Below, in pieces: positions 11,796 to 22,182 of a DNA stretch of 64,000 bases. The translations under genes and the position numbers were made by a program. Source of the stretch: Scleromitrula shiraiana (lineage: Eukaryota; Ascomycota; Leotiomycetes; Helotiales; Sclerotiniaceae); assembly GCA_028455995.1 (NCBI GenBank), contig JABELC010000010.1, positions 1,390,001-1,454,000 on the forward strand, given 5' to 3'. The stretch's first letter is position 1. Every line of letters begins with the position of its first letter. The notes beneath the pieces are model-generated. The model did not search any database and had not been told where the DNA came from. It was given only the letters and a program-made list of their open reading frames with translations.

Positions 11796-12299
11796 TCAAA
11801 CCGTATCTTCAGCCGCAAACATAGCATCCTCAAACGCCGACATCTCCCTACCACCCTCCTCACCATTCTCCTCATCCTCCGCCAAAACCTCAACCCTAAC
11901 CACCGCCTTCTCCTTCTTACCCACAGCCCCCTTCTTCTTACTAGGCGTCGCCATCATATTCTCCTCTCCATCACCCTCCCCACTTCCATCCCCAACCTTT
12001 CTCTTCCTACCCCTACCCTTCCCCGTACCATTCGTCTTCGGTGTTCCATTTCCCTCACCCTCTGCACCCTTCTCCTTCTTCGGCGTACCAGTAGCAACGA
12101 CAGGCACACCGGTCTTCTTCTCCAATCTCTTGATGAAATTCTTCCAGCGGAGACGTCCCGATTCTATGTTTGCTTTGGTGGGCTCGGGGGTTTTGTAGAT
12201 GTCGGTGGCGAATTGCTTGAAATCGAGTTTACCGGCTCCCGAGAGTTGGTTGAGTGCGGCGATCATGATGTCTTCGTCGCTTGAGGCTGTTGGAGGCAT
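11796..12299 (-). CDS. small Myb/SANT-like domain protein (array member 5)
   Basis: Single exon, 167 residues. Domain: SSDEDIMIAALNQLSGAG, DFKQFATDIYKTPEPTK, SGRLRWKNFIKRLEKKTG. This is the closest relative of member 6: both share MIAAxxQ, the extra EP-x-K insert before the third helix, an SGRxRW motif and a following TPKKEK block, so they probably arose from a recent duplication within the array. The tail has GRGRKRK (AT-hook-like or nuclear localisation) and an acidic, Val/Glu-rich end. Nuclear DNA-associated protein by inference. Confidence 0.8.
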   Translation of the reverse strand: MPPTASSDEDIMIAALNQLSGAGKLDFKQFATDIYKTPEPTKANIESGRLRWKNFIKRLEKKTGVPVVATGTPKKEKGAEGEGNGTPKTNGTGKGRGRKRKVGDGSGEGDGEENMMATPSKKKGAVGKKEKAVVRVEVLAEDEENGEEGGREMSAFEDAMFAAEDTV

Positions 12300-12775
12300 G
12301 GTGGTGGATTTAAGGAGTGAGGTAGGTTGGGTTCGATCTGATGGAGTTTGTTTGATTGTTTGTTTGATTTTTAGGGATGTTGTTGTTGTTATGAGATAGA
12401 TTGATCGATTTGATTTGATTGTGATTAATAAGAGTGTGGGAAGTAAAAGAGGGGTAGGGTTTTCGTTGAGATTAGATTTTTCAAACGAGAGTGAAAGTTA
12501 AGTGAATTTGATTTTGACACCGATCTATTGATATAGACGAATCACGGAATTTTATCTTGGAATAAACTAGCATTACATGGCATGATCAAGCAAGACACGG
12601 CAAAGTTCAGATGGAAGTCAAGGGTGAAATCTATATTTCCTTCTTTCCGAGGTTATCTGATTCTAGATATTGCTTCTTCCCGTCCCGTTCTCATCTGGTA
12701 AAAAAAACCCCTCCAAGTCCCTCAATCTCCCAATCGTAACTCGACGCCAATTCCAATCCCAAACCTAGTAATTTC

Positions 12776-13168
12776 CTATTCCTCGTCTTCAAACCTAACC
12801 TCATCATCCAAATCCGACTCCTTTCTCTTCTTCGCGCGCTTTTTCGGACTACCCTCACCATTCTCTACACCCACACCCACACCCACACCTGCACCTGCAC
12901 CTGCACCCTTCCCCTTCTTCTCCTTCTTCGGGGTTTCTGCACCCTTGGCCGGAGTCTTAACAATAGAGCTCCCAGTCGATACCTCGATCTTCCTCAACAA
13001 TCCAATCCAGCGCTGTCTCCCAGAATCGATTTTTCCCTTCGGGGGCTCATCCGTATTGTAGAGATCTTTGGCGAGCTCGCGAAAGTTGAGGTTGCTGCCG
13101 ATTTGCTTCATGGCTGCGATCATGACGTCTTGGTCGTTGGCGGTGAGGCTGATGGTTGTGGATGACAT
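12776..13168 (-). CDS. small Myb/SANT-like domain protein (array member 6)
   Basis: Single exon, 130 residues. Domain: TANDQDVMIAAMKQIGS, NFRELAKDLYNTDEPPK, SGRQRWIGLLRKIE. The tail holds a Gly-Ala then Gly-Val dipeptide run (about residues 91-102) coded by a CACACC/TGCACC microsatellite, then KKRAKKRK and an acidic end. The repeat is a likely length-polymorphic site. Pairs with member 5 by sequence. Confidence 0.8.
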   Translation of the reverse strand: MSSTTISLTANDQDVMIAAMKQIGSNLNFRELAKDLYNTDEPPKGKIDSGRQRWIGLLRKIEVSTGSSIVKTPAKGAETPKKEKKGKGAGAGAGVGVGVGVENGEGSPKKRAKKRKESDLDDEVRFEDEE

Positions 13169-13581
13169 GGTAATTTGAGATTGAAATGTGATTGATAGAT
13201 TGGTAGTTTTTGTGATGAGGTTGTGAGTTTTTGTGGAGGATGGAGGATGGAGGATGGAGGAAGTTTTTGGGTTATGTTGAGGTTTTGTGTGATTGGAAAG
13301 TTAAAGTTGGTTTTGTTGTGCTCAAAAGGTAGACAGATATGTAAAAGTGAATGTAGCATTGATATAGATTCACATCATCAAGCACATGCCACAAAAAATA
13401 ATTCGATGATGCAGCCATCACAGCTGGAACTTTCTTCTCAATTGCATATCTATCCCCGTAATTCCAAACCGCCAATCTACATACTTCCAGCCACCAACCA
13501 TGCCCAATATGATAGAAAAACGCAGAAAAACACTTCTTCCGTTTTCCCCGTACAAGACCCCTGTCCCATTCATTTATTCAT

Positions 13582-14121
13582 TCATTCATCATCCTGAAAG
13601 TCTCCTTCCGCTTCCTTTTCATCCTCAACATCACTAGCTTCATCCTTGATCTTCGGAACCTTGGTCGCTTGTCGGAGGGGCAACTTGCGTGATGGCGTAG
13701 TTTCCATCCGTTTCCTCTCTTCAGTGTCCAAATCCATCTGAGTCTCCTCCTCATCATCATCCTCATCCTCGGCGTCAAAATCCGCCATCTCGTCACCATC
13801 ATCTTCCTCCTCCTCGTCGCTGAATTCCTTCTTCCCTCGCTTTTTCTTCGAACTGCCATTTGCTTTGCCGCCTTTACCGGTGGTGGTTTTCTTTGATGGT
13901 GTGTGTGGGGTTTTCTTCGCACTCCCCGCGGCTTTTCTGGCTGTGATGGGTGAACTTCCTCCTTTTCCGACTAGTTTTCCCTTGAGTCGATCCCATCGGT
14001 GGCGAGCAGCTTTGGGGGTTCCGACACCTATGTAGGTAGCGAGGTCGTTGAAATTGATCTTGTAGTTATCTTGGATTTGAGAGAGGACGCCCATCCAGAT
14101 CTTTTCGTCCATGGTTGCCAT
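13582..14121 (-). CDS. small Myb/SANT-like domain protein (array member 7)
   Basis: Single exon, 179 residues. Domain: MDEKIWMGVLSQIQDNY, INFNDLATYIGVGTPKAA, RHRWDRLKGKLVGKG. The spacer between helices is shorter than in members 5 and 6. The tail has two basic blocks (ARKAAGSAKKTP, KKKRGKKEF) and a long acidic stretch (about residues 98-130) with Met-rich surroundings. Likely nuclear by composition. The 5' leader before 14121 is about 130 nt of ordinary sequence. Confidence 0.8.
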   Translation of the reverse strand: MATMDEKIWMGVLSQIQDNYKINFNDLATYIGVGTPKAARHRWDRLKGKLVGKGGSSPITARKAAGSAKKTPHTPSKKTTTGKGGKANGSSKKKRGKKEFSDEEEEDDGDEMADFDAEDEDDDEEETQMDLDTEERKRMETTPSRKLPLRQATKVPKIKDEASDVEDEKEAEGDFQDDE

Positions 14122-14487
14122 TTTCGCTGGAGGTAGGTGGTGATTGATGCGTAGAAGAAATATGTTGGCTTGTGGATTGTAGTTTTCAGATTGTAATTTG
14201 GAGAGTTAGTTAAAAGAACTGTAGGGGATAGGCCTTCTTTATACAAAGAATCCAACGCTGTATATGAATATTGTGGTTAAACCAATCGGGAAGTTCCCTA
14301 ATTTTTGGAGAATCCTGCAGCTTGCACGGGAATTTACATGGATTCGATCAATTCTGGGTCATGGAATCTCACATGTAAGTGAAACAAATAATTAGGGAGA
14401 ACCTTTCCATTCAATCAAGTTTTGCTACTCTTTCAGAACATACACCCAAGTCATCTCACAAGAATCACAACAACTTAGGCCAAGCAA

Positions 14488-15263
14488 TCATGCATACGCA
14501 CCCCATTCCGATTCCTCATCACTATCATTCTTGATAGATTTCTTCTTCTTTTTCACACTGTAATCCAAATCCTCAAACACAGATTCATCCTCATTCCTCT
14601 CATCCTTATCCTCATTCTCATCATCATCCGTTTCAGTCTCCTCATGCTTGATAACCTTTCTCGATTTTCGTTTCGGTAGTGTCCTTGGTGTAACTTGAAC
14701 AACAGGAATCTTTCCTCCACTATCAGATTCCTCCTCAGTCATTTCCTCTTCATCTTCATCGTTCTCCAATCTCTTTCTCTTGCTCCCAGTCTTTGCTTTT
14801 CCAGTTTTTGGAGTCTCGATCCATTTTTCTATCTTCTTCTCAGTCCCATTCTTTCCTGGCGTATCTGCCTTTACCACCTTATCTTTTGCAACCTTCTGTG
14901 GTGTTTTTGTGGGACTCGCAGATTTCTCGGTTTGGCCGTTTGGACCTATTCCAAAACTTTCCTTACATCGTCGCAACCGCTTGGCGGCTGCGTTTACGGT
15001 CTCGACGCCCACTAAAGCACAATAGAATTAGTAGCTGCTATTATAGAATAGTTGCTGAGATGAAAGAGTAGTTTAGTCGGGTATAAGACATCATGTGAAT
15101 GTAAAAGTATGAAATCTATAGCTGGGAGTTGGAGGGGAAGATCAGAATTCTCAATATACTCACTATCCTTAGCTAGACGTTTCATATCGAGTTTTTCTGA
15201 GGCTTGCATGAAGACAGCACGAAGAACAAGCGTGTTGTTGTCTGTTTTGGAGGGAGAAGCCAT
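14488..15263 (-). CDS. two-exon Myb/SANT-like domain protein (array member 8)
   Basis: Exons 15164-15263 and 14488-15011 join in phase 1 to give 207 residues. The donor is GTGAGT and the acceptor TTTAG. The intron splits the domain: exon 1 carries TLVLRAVFMQASEKLDMKRLA (helices 1 and 2), exon 2 carries VGVETVNAAAKRLRRCKESFG. This is the only intact member with an intron in the domain and the only one whose third helix lacks the conserved Trp (KRLRRC instead of RWxRxK). The tail is long, with several KxxKRKR and acidic blocks. First gene of the array in the direction of transcription. Confidence 0.75.
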
Positions 15264-18200
15264 GGTTGTTACTGAGGAACTGGAACGGTTGTTAGAATAT
15301 GGAGTTTTCTGAAAACAGGATGTGCCACAGTATCGAAGCAGAAGTTGAAGATTCAATTCATACCTGAGTATGTTTATAAACTTACTTTGACAAACGTTGG
15401 CCCCCTCAATTTCTCCAATTCCATGTTTCTTTTTCTGGTGTAACCTTCGACATCCATGATACATCCATGCATGTTTGCTTGAATAATGTTTCTTTTGAAC
15501 GGCTGACCAGAATTATCAGATATCACAATAATTTTGGAACCATCTTTCAGCTCGAAAATTCCATCTTCGAAGCTGCGTGCGTGCTTCTTTGCAGAATAGA
15601 TACCTCCTGTTTTTCTAGGATTTTCTTTTGGAAGAAGATAAAAATCAATTGAAGCCCGGATGTCGAATAAGAATAACATTCCCATCCTCCATACCCGCCA
15701 TCTCTGAATGCAGGCTCATCTGCTTCGATCCTCAGAAATAAAAAGTAATCTGGATATTCCCACAGCAACATCAAAGCAAACAGAGTAAACGATGTACGTG
15801 AGGTGAATGAGATTTTCGGCTGCGTATGAATCATTTTCGGAATCTCACATGCTATATTCGGCCTTTTCTTTGCATGGGGATATCAGCAGTTTCCCGTATC
15901 GGGACGACAATAATTGCATCCCCCCCATCTTCAGGTCCTAAAGTGGCAATGCCAGTAAACCTTTTGGAGCATACTTGGGAAATGTCCCAAATTTATTATC
16001 GATAGGCCCTTTGAGGTTTACTGAATTATCACCAAATTTGTTCTTTCAACAGATTCATGTACTCGGAGTACAAACATAGAGTTTTTATTCACATTGTTCG
16101 ATTTGAAATTAGAACTATAGGTGTTCGTGGTGCGAGCCACAGTCGCTGACAAATCCCTACAGTAGTGAGGCTCACCACTTTCACCGCCCTGTATCTTTAC
16201 AATCAATTCCAACATTCATTCCCATAGCCCTTCAACCTAGAAGAGGACTTTTTGATGACCCCCATCTTCCATTCTACCTCGTAAATACTCCGCTCATTGC
16301 GAACTAACAGAAGATTATCCGTCACTTCCCGCTCCCTGGAACGGCAGACTCTTTTGTCATGCTTTTGGGTAGTATAAATCTAGTTGTCAGGGAGTCCTAC
16401 TTGCACCTTCCAAGCCTAAATCTGGCTAGGTGAGAGGCAAGCTACGTCTTGTGTTTGAGTCTATGGACCCATAATGGATTGTGCATTTCCATCAATATAT
16501 GTTTGGTGAGATTCCAGCTGATTGATTGTATACTACCGCTCAGTAGTTCTCACACCATAGTTCCCAGTTGAAGAACAATTCCAACGACTTTACTCCAAGT
16601 ATGGCTTGGCATTAGTTGTATGTGATGGAGGATTATATTTTAAAACATTGCATGGTGAAGTTACCTATAATGTACAGGAGGCAGGGTGTGCTGGATGAAT
16701 GAATACAGTCTTTGCATGTTGGGAATATACAAGAAACTCTTTTTGGTGGTGGTATTTCGATTGCATATTATACACCTGTCTTCATGGACTTACTATTCTC
16801 TTTCTCACAGCTTTCATATGACCATCGTAGTCGCGAGGATTAGGAGAGTTCTAAGCATACCTCAATATTCTTTGATCGAGATTTTATCCACGCTATGAGT
16901 TCTTCTGCATAAGTGTCATGTTATTTTCAACTAGATGAAATCATCTTGATTTAGAAATTCGTCTCAAGTCTTCCACCACTGATCATGCAAGTAGAAATGA
17001 ACAAATTCTACCTTTTTTCCAGCTTCCGCTTGGTGCGAGTAAATTAACGGTCTATCAGAAATAATGATGACGCTTGAAACTCAAGTACAGCGCCTGTAAC
17101 GATAATTCTCAACCTATATTTTCTCCTCCAAGTACATGTGTATGTTGGCAGTGAATCACCGGTTACCTCTGGGCTTTTTGCTTTTTCCCGTAGAGATATC
17201 CGCAGATGAAGAAGACTGTTGCAACTCAGAGAACTCTTTGTGGCATCAACGAGACTTGAACAATGACACAAGTCTACAGATACCATACTTGGATGATCTG
17301 CAAACCACTAGTAGTAAAATGGTAATAATATCATCGCCTTCCCAGCATTTTGATTTTAGAAAAGGAAGCCTGTGGGTCTGAAGATTCACTTAGGAGCAGT
17401 TGGGTTTAACTATGCCAAATTCATGATATGACGACTAAAGCTACAGATTTTGACTATAAAAAAATCAGATTACTTAGTGTGAATACTGGATTTCTGGGCA
17501 AGAAACACTCCCCATTGTTACAAAAATCCAGTATACATTTTGATACTCTTGATTGGACTTCATTTCTTCAAGTTAGCATTGCCATGTAATACTTTCCATC
17601 CCCGCTGTATCCGAGATTACGCCCGAAAAGCTTCAATACAGTGGTACTTTGATACTACCACGGGGTAGAGCCTTAATGCAGAGTCGTTTTCGTTTGACAT
17701 AAAGGAGATTGAACCAGCCGATTTGGGATGACAGAGTGTTGTGTTCTGCTTCATTGTACCCATTATTTTTATCCCACGATCTGCTGCCATACAATTTCAA
17801 CAAGGTTTATGGATATATTATCCTTGACTACCCCAGACTTTTCTGCATGGGCTGTACGTACCTTACGGGTGCCGTACCGATGTGCCTGTGGAACTACAAT
17901 ATATTGCTTAATTGATAGATCATAGAGATCTAGCCGTAGAGTCTGCTTCAATGAAATTGATGGCATAAGATAAAACCAATTTATCAGACCGGATGGCAAT
18001 AAAACTAATATGCTGTATCCACTTTCACTGTCATTCTTTCTAAGAATATCGTCATCATGTTGCCACACATCAGCCATTATTTTCTGATCGATTTCTGCAT
18101 AGGTTCTTTAAAATGGAAGGATTGATATTTTTCCTTCAGTCACGGACTACCCATAACTTCAAGTGTGATGTGACTTACATTCACGGGCCGACGGAAGTTT

Positions 18201-18378
18201 TGATCCTCACTCAACTTGAATCCATGTGTGCCCTAAGGAGCTTCAATTCCCCATGGTGGCGTGTTCAGTTCACTACATAAGTCAGTATGTTTTATCCTAT
18301 ATCTGAGCTTGTATACCTCTTCATCTTCTGGTCTTCATTCATACACAACCTTCAGATTTCGGGTACAAATAACCGAAA
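15264..18378. other. gene-poor interval, 3.1 kb
   Basis: Holds the leader of the array member at 15263 and the promoter of the GH5 gene at 18379. A 103-codon minus-strand frame at 15374-15685 has fairly protein-like composition but no recognised domain and overlaps the expected 5' UTR; I do not call it. The rest shows short scattered frames only. Confidence 0.55.
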
Positions 18379-19898
18379 ATGAAAGTTTCGCTCGCTCTCA
18401 TTGCATCTTGGACGATCGCTCTAGCCAGAGCTCAACAAGCTGGTTATGGACAATGTAAGTACTTTCAATATTGCTCATCGTATAACTACTAAGAATTCAC
18501 AGGTGGAGGACAGGGCTGGACTGGACCAACTAATTGTGTAGCTGGATTCACTTGCACATACTCAAATCCATTCTACTCTCAATGCACACCAAGCACAGGA
18601 TCAGGCAATAATAAAGTCAAATTATTAGGTCTTGACTAACATTTTAAACAGGTACTACATTAACTGCGAGTACAAAAACTTCGACAACCAGTAAACCAAG
18701 TACAAGCAGTACGACTACATCGACTGCCCCAAGCAATACTGTCACAAATACCACTAGTTATGCCAAAACTGCAGGAACCGTCTTTCAGATCAATGGAAAG
18801 AAACGATATTTTGCAGGAACCAATTCATATTGGATTGGATTCTTGACTAATAATGCAGGTATTGACTTAGTCATATCATATCTTGCTTCAGTAAGTTTGG
18901 TAAACCATATAATGTAGCTTGTTGTTAACGAATTTTAGACTGGCCTCAAGGTTCTCCGTGTTTGGGGATTCAATGACATTAGTACAACGCCAGATGCCAA
19001 CACAGTCTGGTTCCAATTATTCATATCAGGTCAATAACCAGTCATAAATACCGGTGCAAACGGTCTCCAACGTCTTGATTATGTTGTTCAATCTGCTCAA
19101 GCACATGGCATTAGTCTTATCATCAACTTTGTCAACAACTGGGGCGACTATGGCGGCATTCCATTGTAGTCCACATACTACGATATCTCTCAAACAGATT
19201 GGTACACAAATGCCGCAGCCCAAGCAAACTACCAAAAATACATCACTGCTGTTGTATCTCGTTACAAGACCAACACTGCCGTATTTGCATGGGAACTTGC
19301 CAATGAACCTCGCTGCACTGGATGCGCCACTTCAGTCATTACTACCTGGGCTACTAAAACATCCAAATTCATCAAGTCACTTGATCCTAACCATATGGTC
19401 ACTACTGGTGATGAAGGATTTGGTCTGACTGTTGCAAATGATACTTCCTATCCATTCTCCACTGGACCTGGACTTTGGTTCCCCGATATTCTTGCTATCC
19501 CTACTATTGTCTTTGTCACCATTCACTTGTATCCTAGTAGTTGGGGTGGGGTAGACTCTTGGGGATCTTCTTGGATCTCTGATCATGCTACTCTCACTGC
19601 AGCCGCCGGCAAGCCTTTGATTTTGGAAGAATATGGTTCATTGACTCATACGAATGAGTTACCATGGCAAGGTACTGTTCTCAGTAGCACTGTTGCTGGG
19701 GATTTGTACTGGCAATATGTTGATGCGTTATCTTATGGTCTGACTAACGATGATGGCTATGCACTCTATTATGGATCTGCGGAATATGCACAACTGGTAA
19801 GTATATACCTTATTTTGATTTATATCATGGCCTCGCTAACTTCTGAAAAGGTTACTGCCCATGCGGCAGCTATGAATGCAAAGGCTGTTCCAGCTTGA
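18379..19898 (+). pseudogene. decayed secreted GH5 beta-mannanase with CBM1
   Basis: Five exons: 18379-18454, 18503-18604, 18652-18890, 18939-19796, 19851-19898. Parts: signal peptide (MKVSLALIASWTIALARA), cellulose-binding CBM1 (CGGQGWTGPTNC, then FYSQC), Ser/Thr linker, and a GH5 (subfamily 7-like) catalytic domain with the acid/base ELANEP and the nucleophile EEYG motifs intact. Normal function would be extracellular endo-beta-1,4-mannan cleavage. Two in-frame stops break exon 4: TAA at 19035-19037 and TAG at 19167-19169. Neither is covered by a plausible intron; the frame is otherwise open and conserved, so loss is recent. The second intron begins with GC (AG|GCAATA) rather than GT. Sequencing error is the main alternative. 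Confidence 0.8.
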
Positions 19899-20170
19899 TG
19901 AAATATTAAGGAATGATAAGGAATGTGGAAATTGGAAATGCATGGTCTGTACATATCTATGTTGTAAATACAAACATAACACGTCAACGTGGTCAGCACG
20001 ATTTTCGCCAAAACACTGTTATCTCTCATTTGCCAATAGTTAGCTGTTTCATCCTATATTAAATATAAATATTTACATGAAGCTATGCACAAGAAATCTA
20101 ACTGATCTAAGCTCCTAATAATCATTAAGTATAATTGAAAGACTTCTATGTGATACCTCATTCCTCTACC

Positions 20171-20806
20171 CTATGACTTCTTCGAGTCACCTTGAATAGG
20201 CCTGAGCATAAAACACTCCACAAAATCTTCCTTACCCTCCACGGGAACACTTAATCTGCTAACCTCCTCAAATCCAAAATATTCATAGATTGCTTTCCCA
20301 ACCGGACTAGCCTCCAGATAAGTTTCCACCCCTTCCTCATCTGCATTCTGTAACCCCCATCTCATCAATTTCCCCGCCGCTCCTTTACCTTGCCACTCCA
20401 GCTTCGTTGCCAACAGCTCCAAATACCAATGTTTTCTCTCCCCCATAAGTTCTCTCCGTCTCTCAATCAACGTCCCGAAAAAGTGATTCGCTACACTGGT
20501 ATCGCATCCTTCCGGCCATGTTGGAAGATCAGCTACCGTGGGTAAAGAAGCGGTTGCGTCGTTCCATTTTGCCCAGGAAACTATCGTTTGTGTTGGACTG
20601 GATGAATCATACATGCAAATGAAGTGGGATGATGGTTCTTGAAGTTCTTCGAGTATGGATTTGTACCACCAGATGAAGGATGGGGTATCCTTTTCTCGGG
20701 ATGGAAAACAGAACAGTGATATGTCGTCGTCTTTGAATGCGGAGAAGTAGACCTTGGTTAGCGCAGTAGCATCGTCTGGTGTTGCGAGTCGAAGTTTGAG
20801 TGGCAT
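20171..20806 (-). CDS. GNAT-family N-acetyltransferase
   Basis: Single exon, 211 residues. The start LRLATPDDATALTKVYFSAF is the usual first strand and helix of GNAT proteins. The acetyl-CoA pyrophosphate loop is LEWQGKGAAGKLMRWGL (Q-x-x-G-x-G/A), preceded by WYLELLAT, and followed by a C-terminal YEYFGFEEVSR, which is the normal end of the fold. This type is common in fungi as small-molecule acetyltransferases; the substrate cannot be told. No signal peptide, so cytosolic. It is convergent with the decayed mannanase, 272 bp apart. Confidence 0.8.
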   Translation of the reverse strand: MPLKLRLATPDDATALTKVYFSAFKDDDISLFCFPSREKDTPSFIWWYKSILEELQEPSSHFICMYDSSSPTQTIVSWAKWNDATASLPTVADLPTWPEGCDTSVANHFFGTLIERRRELMGERKHWYLELLATKLEWQGKGAAGKLMRWGLQNADEEGVETYLEASPVGKAIYEYFGFEEVSRLSVPVEGKEDFVECFMLRPIQGDSKKS

Positions 20807-21535
20807 GTTGATGTGGGGGCCGAAATTGCGGGGTAATTAATTATCAGGAAGTGAATATATGCAATTCTTTCTTGAAAGAGCCGATTGAGAGTTGGGTTTT
20901 GATATTTCGGTGATCTAAGATCTTTGACGGTGACTGAATTAATATTAAAAACCCTTCACATGGGATATCTTATGTTATGTAGACTTTTGATGTAAACAAA
21001 TTTTTCAAACGCTGCCGGCGTGAGTCAGCAGTCCGCAGTCCCATGCTTAATCATCACGAACTTGAGTGCTAACTAATAACACCTAATCACGAAGCTACTC
21101 AACTCTTTCCTTTCTTAGTTGTTTGCTCGAATAGATATATGACAGGGGTTATATATACCTAGTTGTCTATTTTTTGGAACTTCAAATGAAATTTTACTTG
21201 AGGCAAAATTCATGCGTGCTCCACAAACATTTCCTCACCAATATCGGTATCGCCTACTTACCATAAGTATACAGTCACAATCTATACCACACACGTCGAT
21301 ATTAATCTTGAATCATGAGCTCAATGTGCGATCTCATTAGAATTATAAGAATGCGGGGACCCCGCCTCCGGAACTGACCACATGTAGTTGGAGGAGAAAA
21401 TATTTCGAAAACATTTAGACCACGTTTCACTAATTTCCATCATTTCCATGTTAATTTCGCAATGTTTGCCAAACTTCCAGTGAAGTTACCGCAAATAACC
21501 TCTACTCTACTGTCCTGTGAAATTTGGAAGTCAAA
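20807..21535. other. divergent promoter region
   Basis: Separates the minus-strand acetyltransferase from the plus-strand secreted protein and so should hold both promoters. The spacing suggests independent promoters. No specific site recognised. Confidence 0.5.
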
Positions 21536-22153
21536 ATGAAATTCATCGTCCCCTTTACTTTAAGCGTGCTATACACTGCAGTAGCAGTAGTTCATCTTGA
21601 TATCGATCCAATATACATCGCCGATGTATTTCTCTCCCCATCCATGCATTTTATAGCATGGACAGCGTTTACAACATCAACCAATTCATCTTTAGACACG
21701 TTTACCGACAACAATTCACCAGGATGGTGTCGCTCAGCTATTGAAGTTACTGACACCACATTTTCACTCCCCAATACACGAGCCACGGTGGGAAATCTAA
21801 CGGGATTAAAATTTCACGACTATTTCTCTCCAGATGCACATATAACGCGAAATGGGAAAAAATGGGGAAAATGTTACGTGACACCTGAGGGTGGACAGAT
21901 GGGGACTTGTAGAAAAGGAGATCGATGGCTGGGAATTGGTACCAGAACTTGGAGTTGTTGGCCGGTCATTGAGGATGTTTCTCATGATCACATTGTGAGG
22001 AATGGGGAGCAGGAGTTGGGGAGCATGTTGGGTGGGAGTTTGGGAAGTGGGTATACAGGCGCGATGGAACGTGTGAGGTCAAGATCTATGATGAAGGGGC
22101 CAATGGGGAGTAAGGTGAAGGCAGCTTTTACGGCGGCAATGACGTGTCGTTAA
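21536..22153 (+). CDS. small secreted protein of unknown function
   Basis: Single exon, 205 residues. I use the ATG at 21536 (MKFIVPFTLSVLYTAVAVVH), which gives a good signal peptide; a Met four codons upstream would spoil it. The mature part has six cysteines: one in GWCRS, one in KWGKCYV, one in MGTCRKG, one in WSCWPV, one at the very end (MTCR), with a Trp-rich centre. I recognise no family. Composition and size would fit a secreted effector-like or wall-associated protein, but that is only a possibility. It ends 29 bp from the end of the HET gene on the other strand. Confidence 0.6.
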   Translation: MKFIVPFTLSVLYTAVAVVHLDIDPIYIADVFLSPSMHFIAWTAFTTSTNSSLDTFTDNNSPGWCRSAIEVTDTTFSLPNTRATVGNLTGLKFHDYFSPDAHITRNGKKWGKCYVTPEGGQMGTCRKGDRWLGIGTRTWSCWPVIEDVSHDHIVRNGEQELGSMLGGSLGSGYTGAMERVRSRSMMKGPMGSKVKAAFTAAMTCR

Positions 22154-22182
22154 TGGATTTACGATGGGGAATTTGCTATTCA

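Larger units (their letters stand above)
8648..15263 (-). repeat. tandem array of eight Myb/SANT-like genes
   Basis: Eight small genes lie head to tail on the minus strand: 8648-9169, 9422-9844, 10266-10680 (decayed), 10999-11415, 11796-12299, 12776-13168, 13582-14121 and 14488-15263. Start-to-start spacing is roughly 0.7-1.1 kb. Each begins with a helical domain of about 55-60 residues ending in a helix of the type RWxRxKxKL, followed by a low-complexity tail mixing Lys/Arg blocks (PKKRK, GRKRK) with Glu/Asp blocks. Their order, strand, size and domain plan support repeated tandem duplication with fast divergence. The spacers of about 250-480 bp hold leader and 3' sequence only; I recognise no other gene in them. 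Confidence 0.8.
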
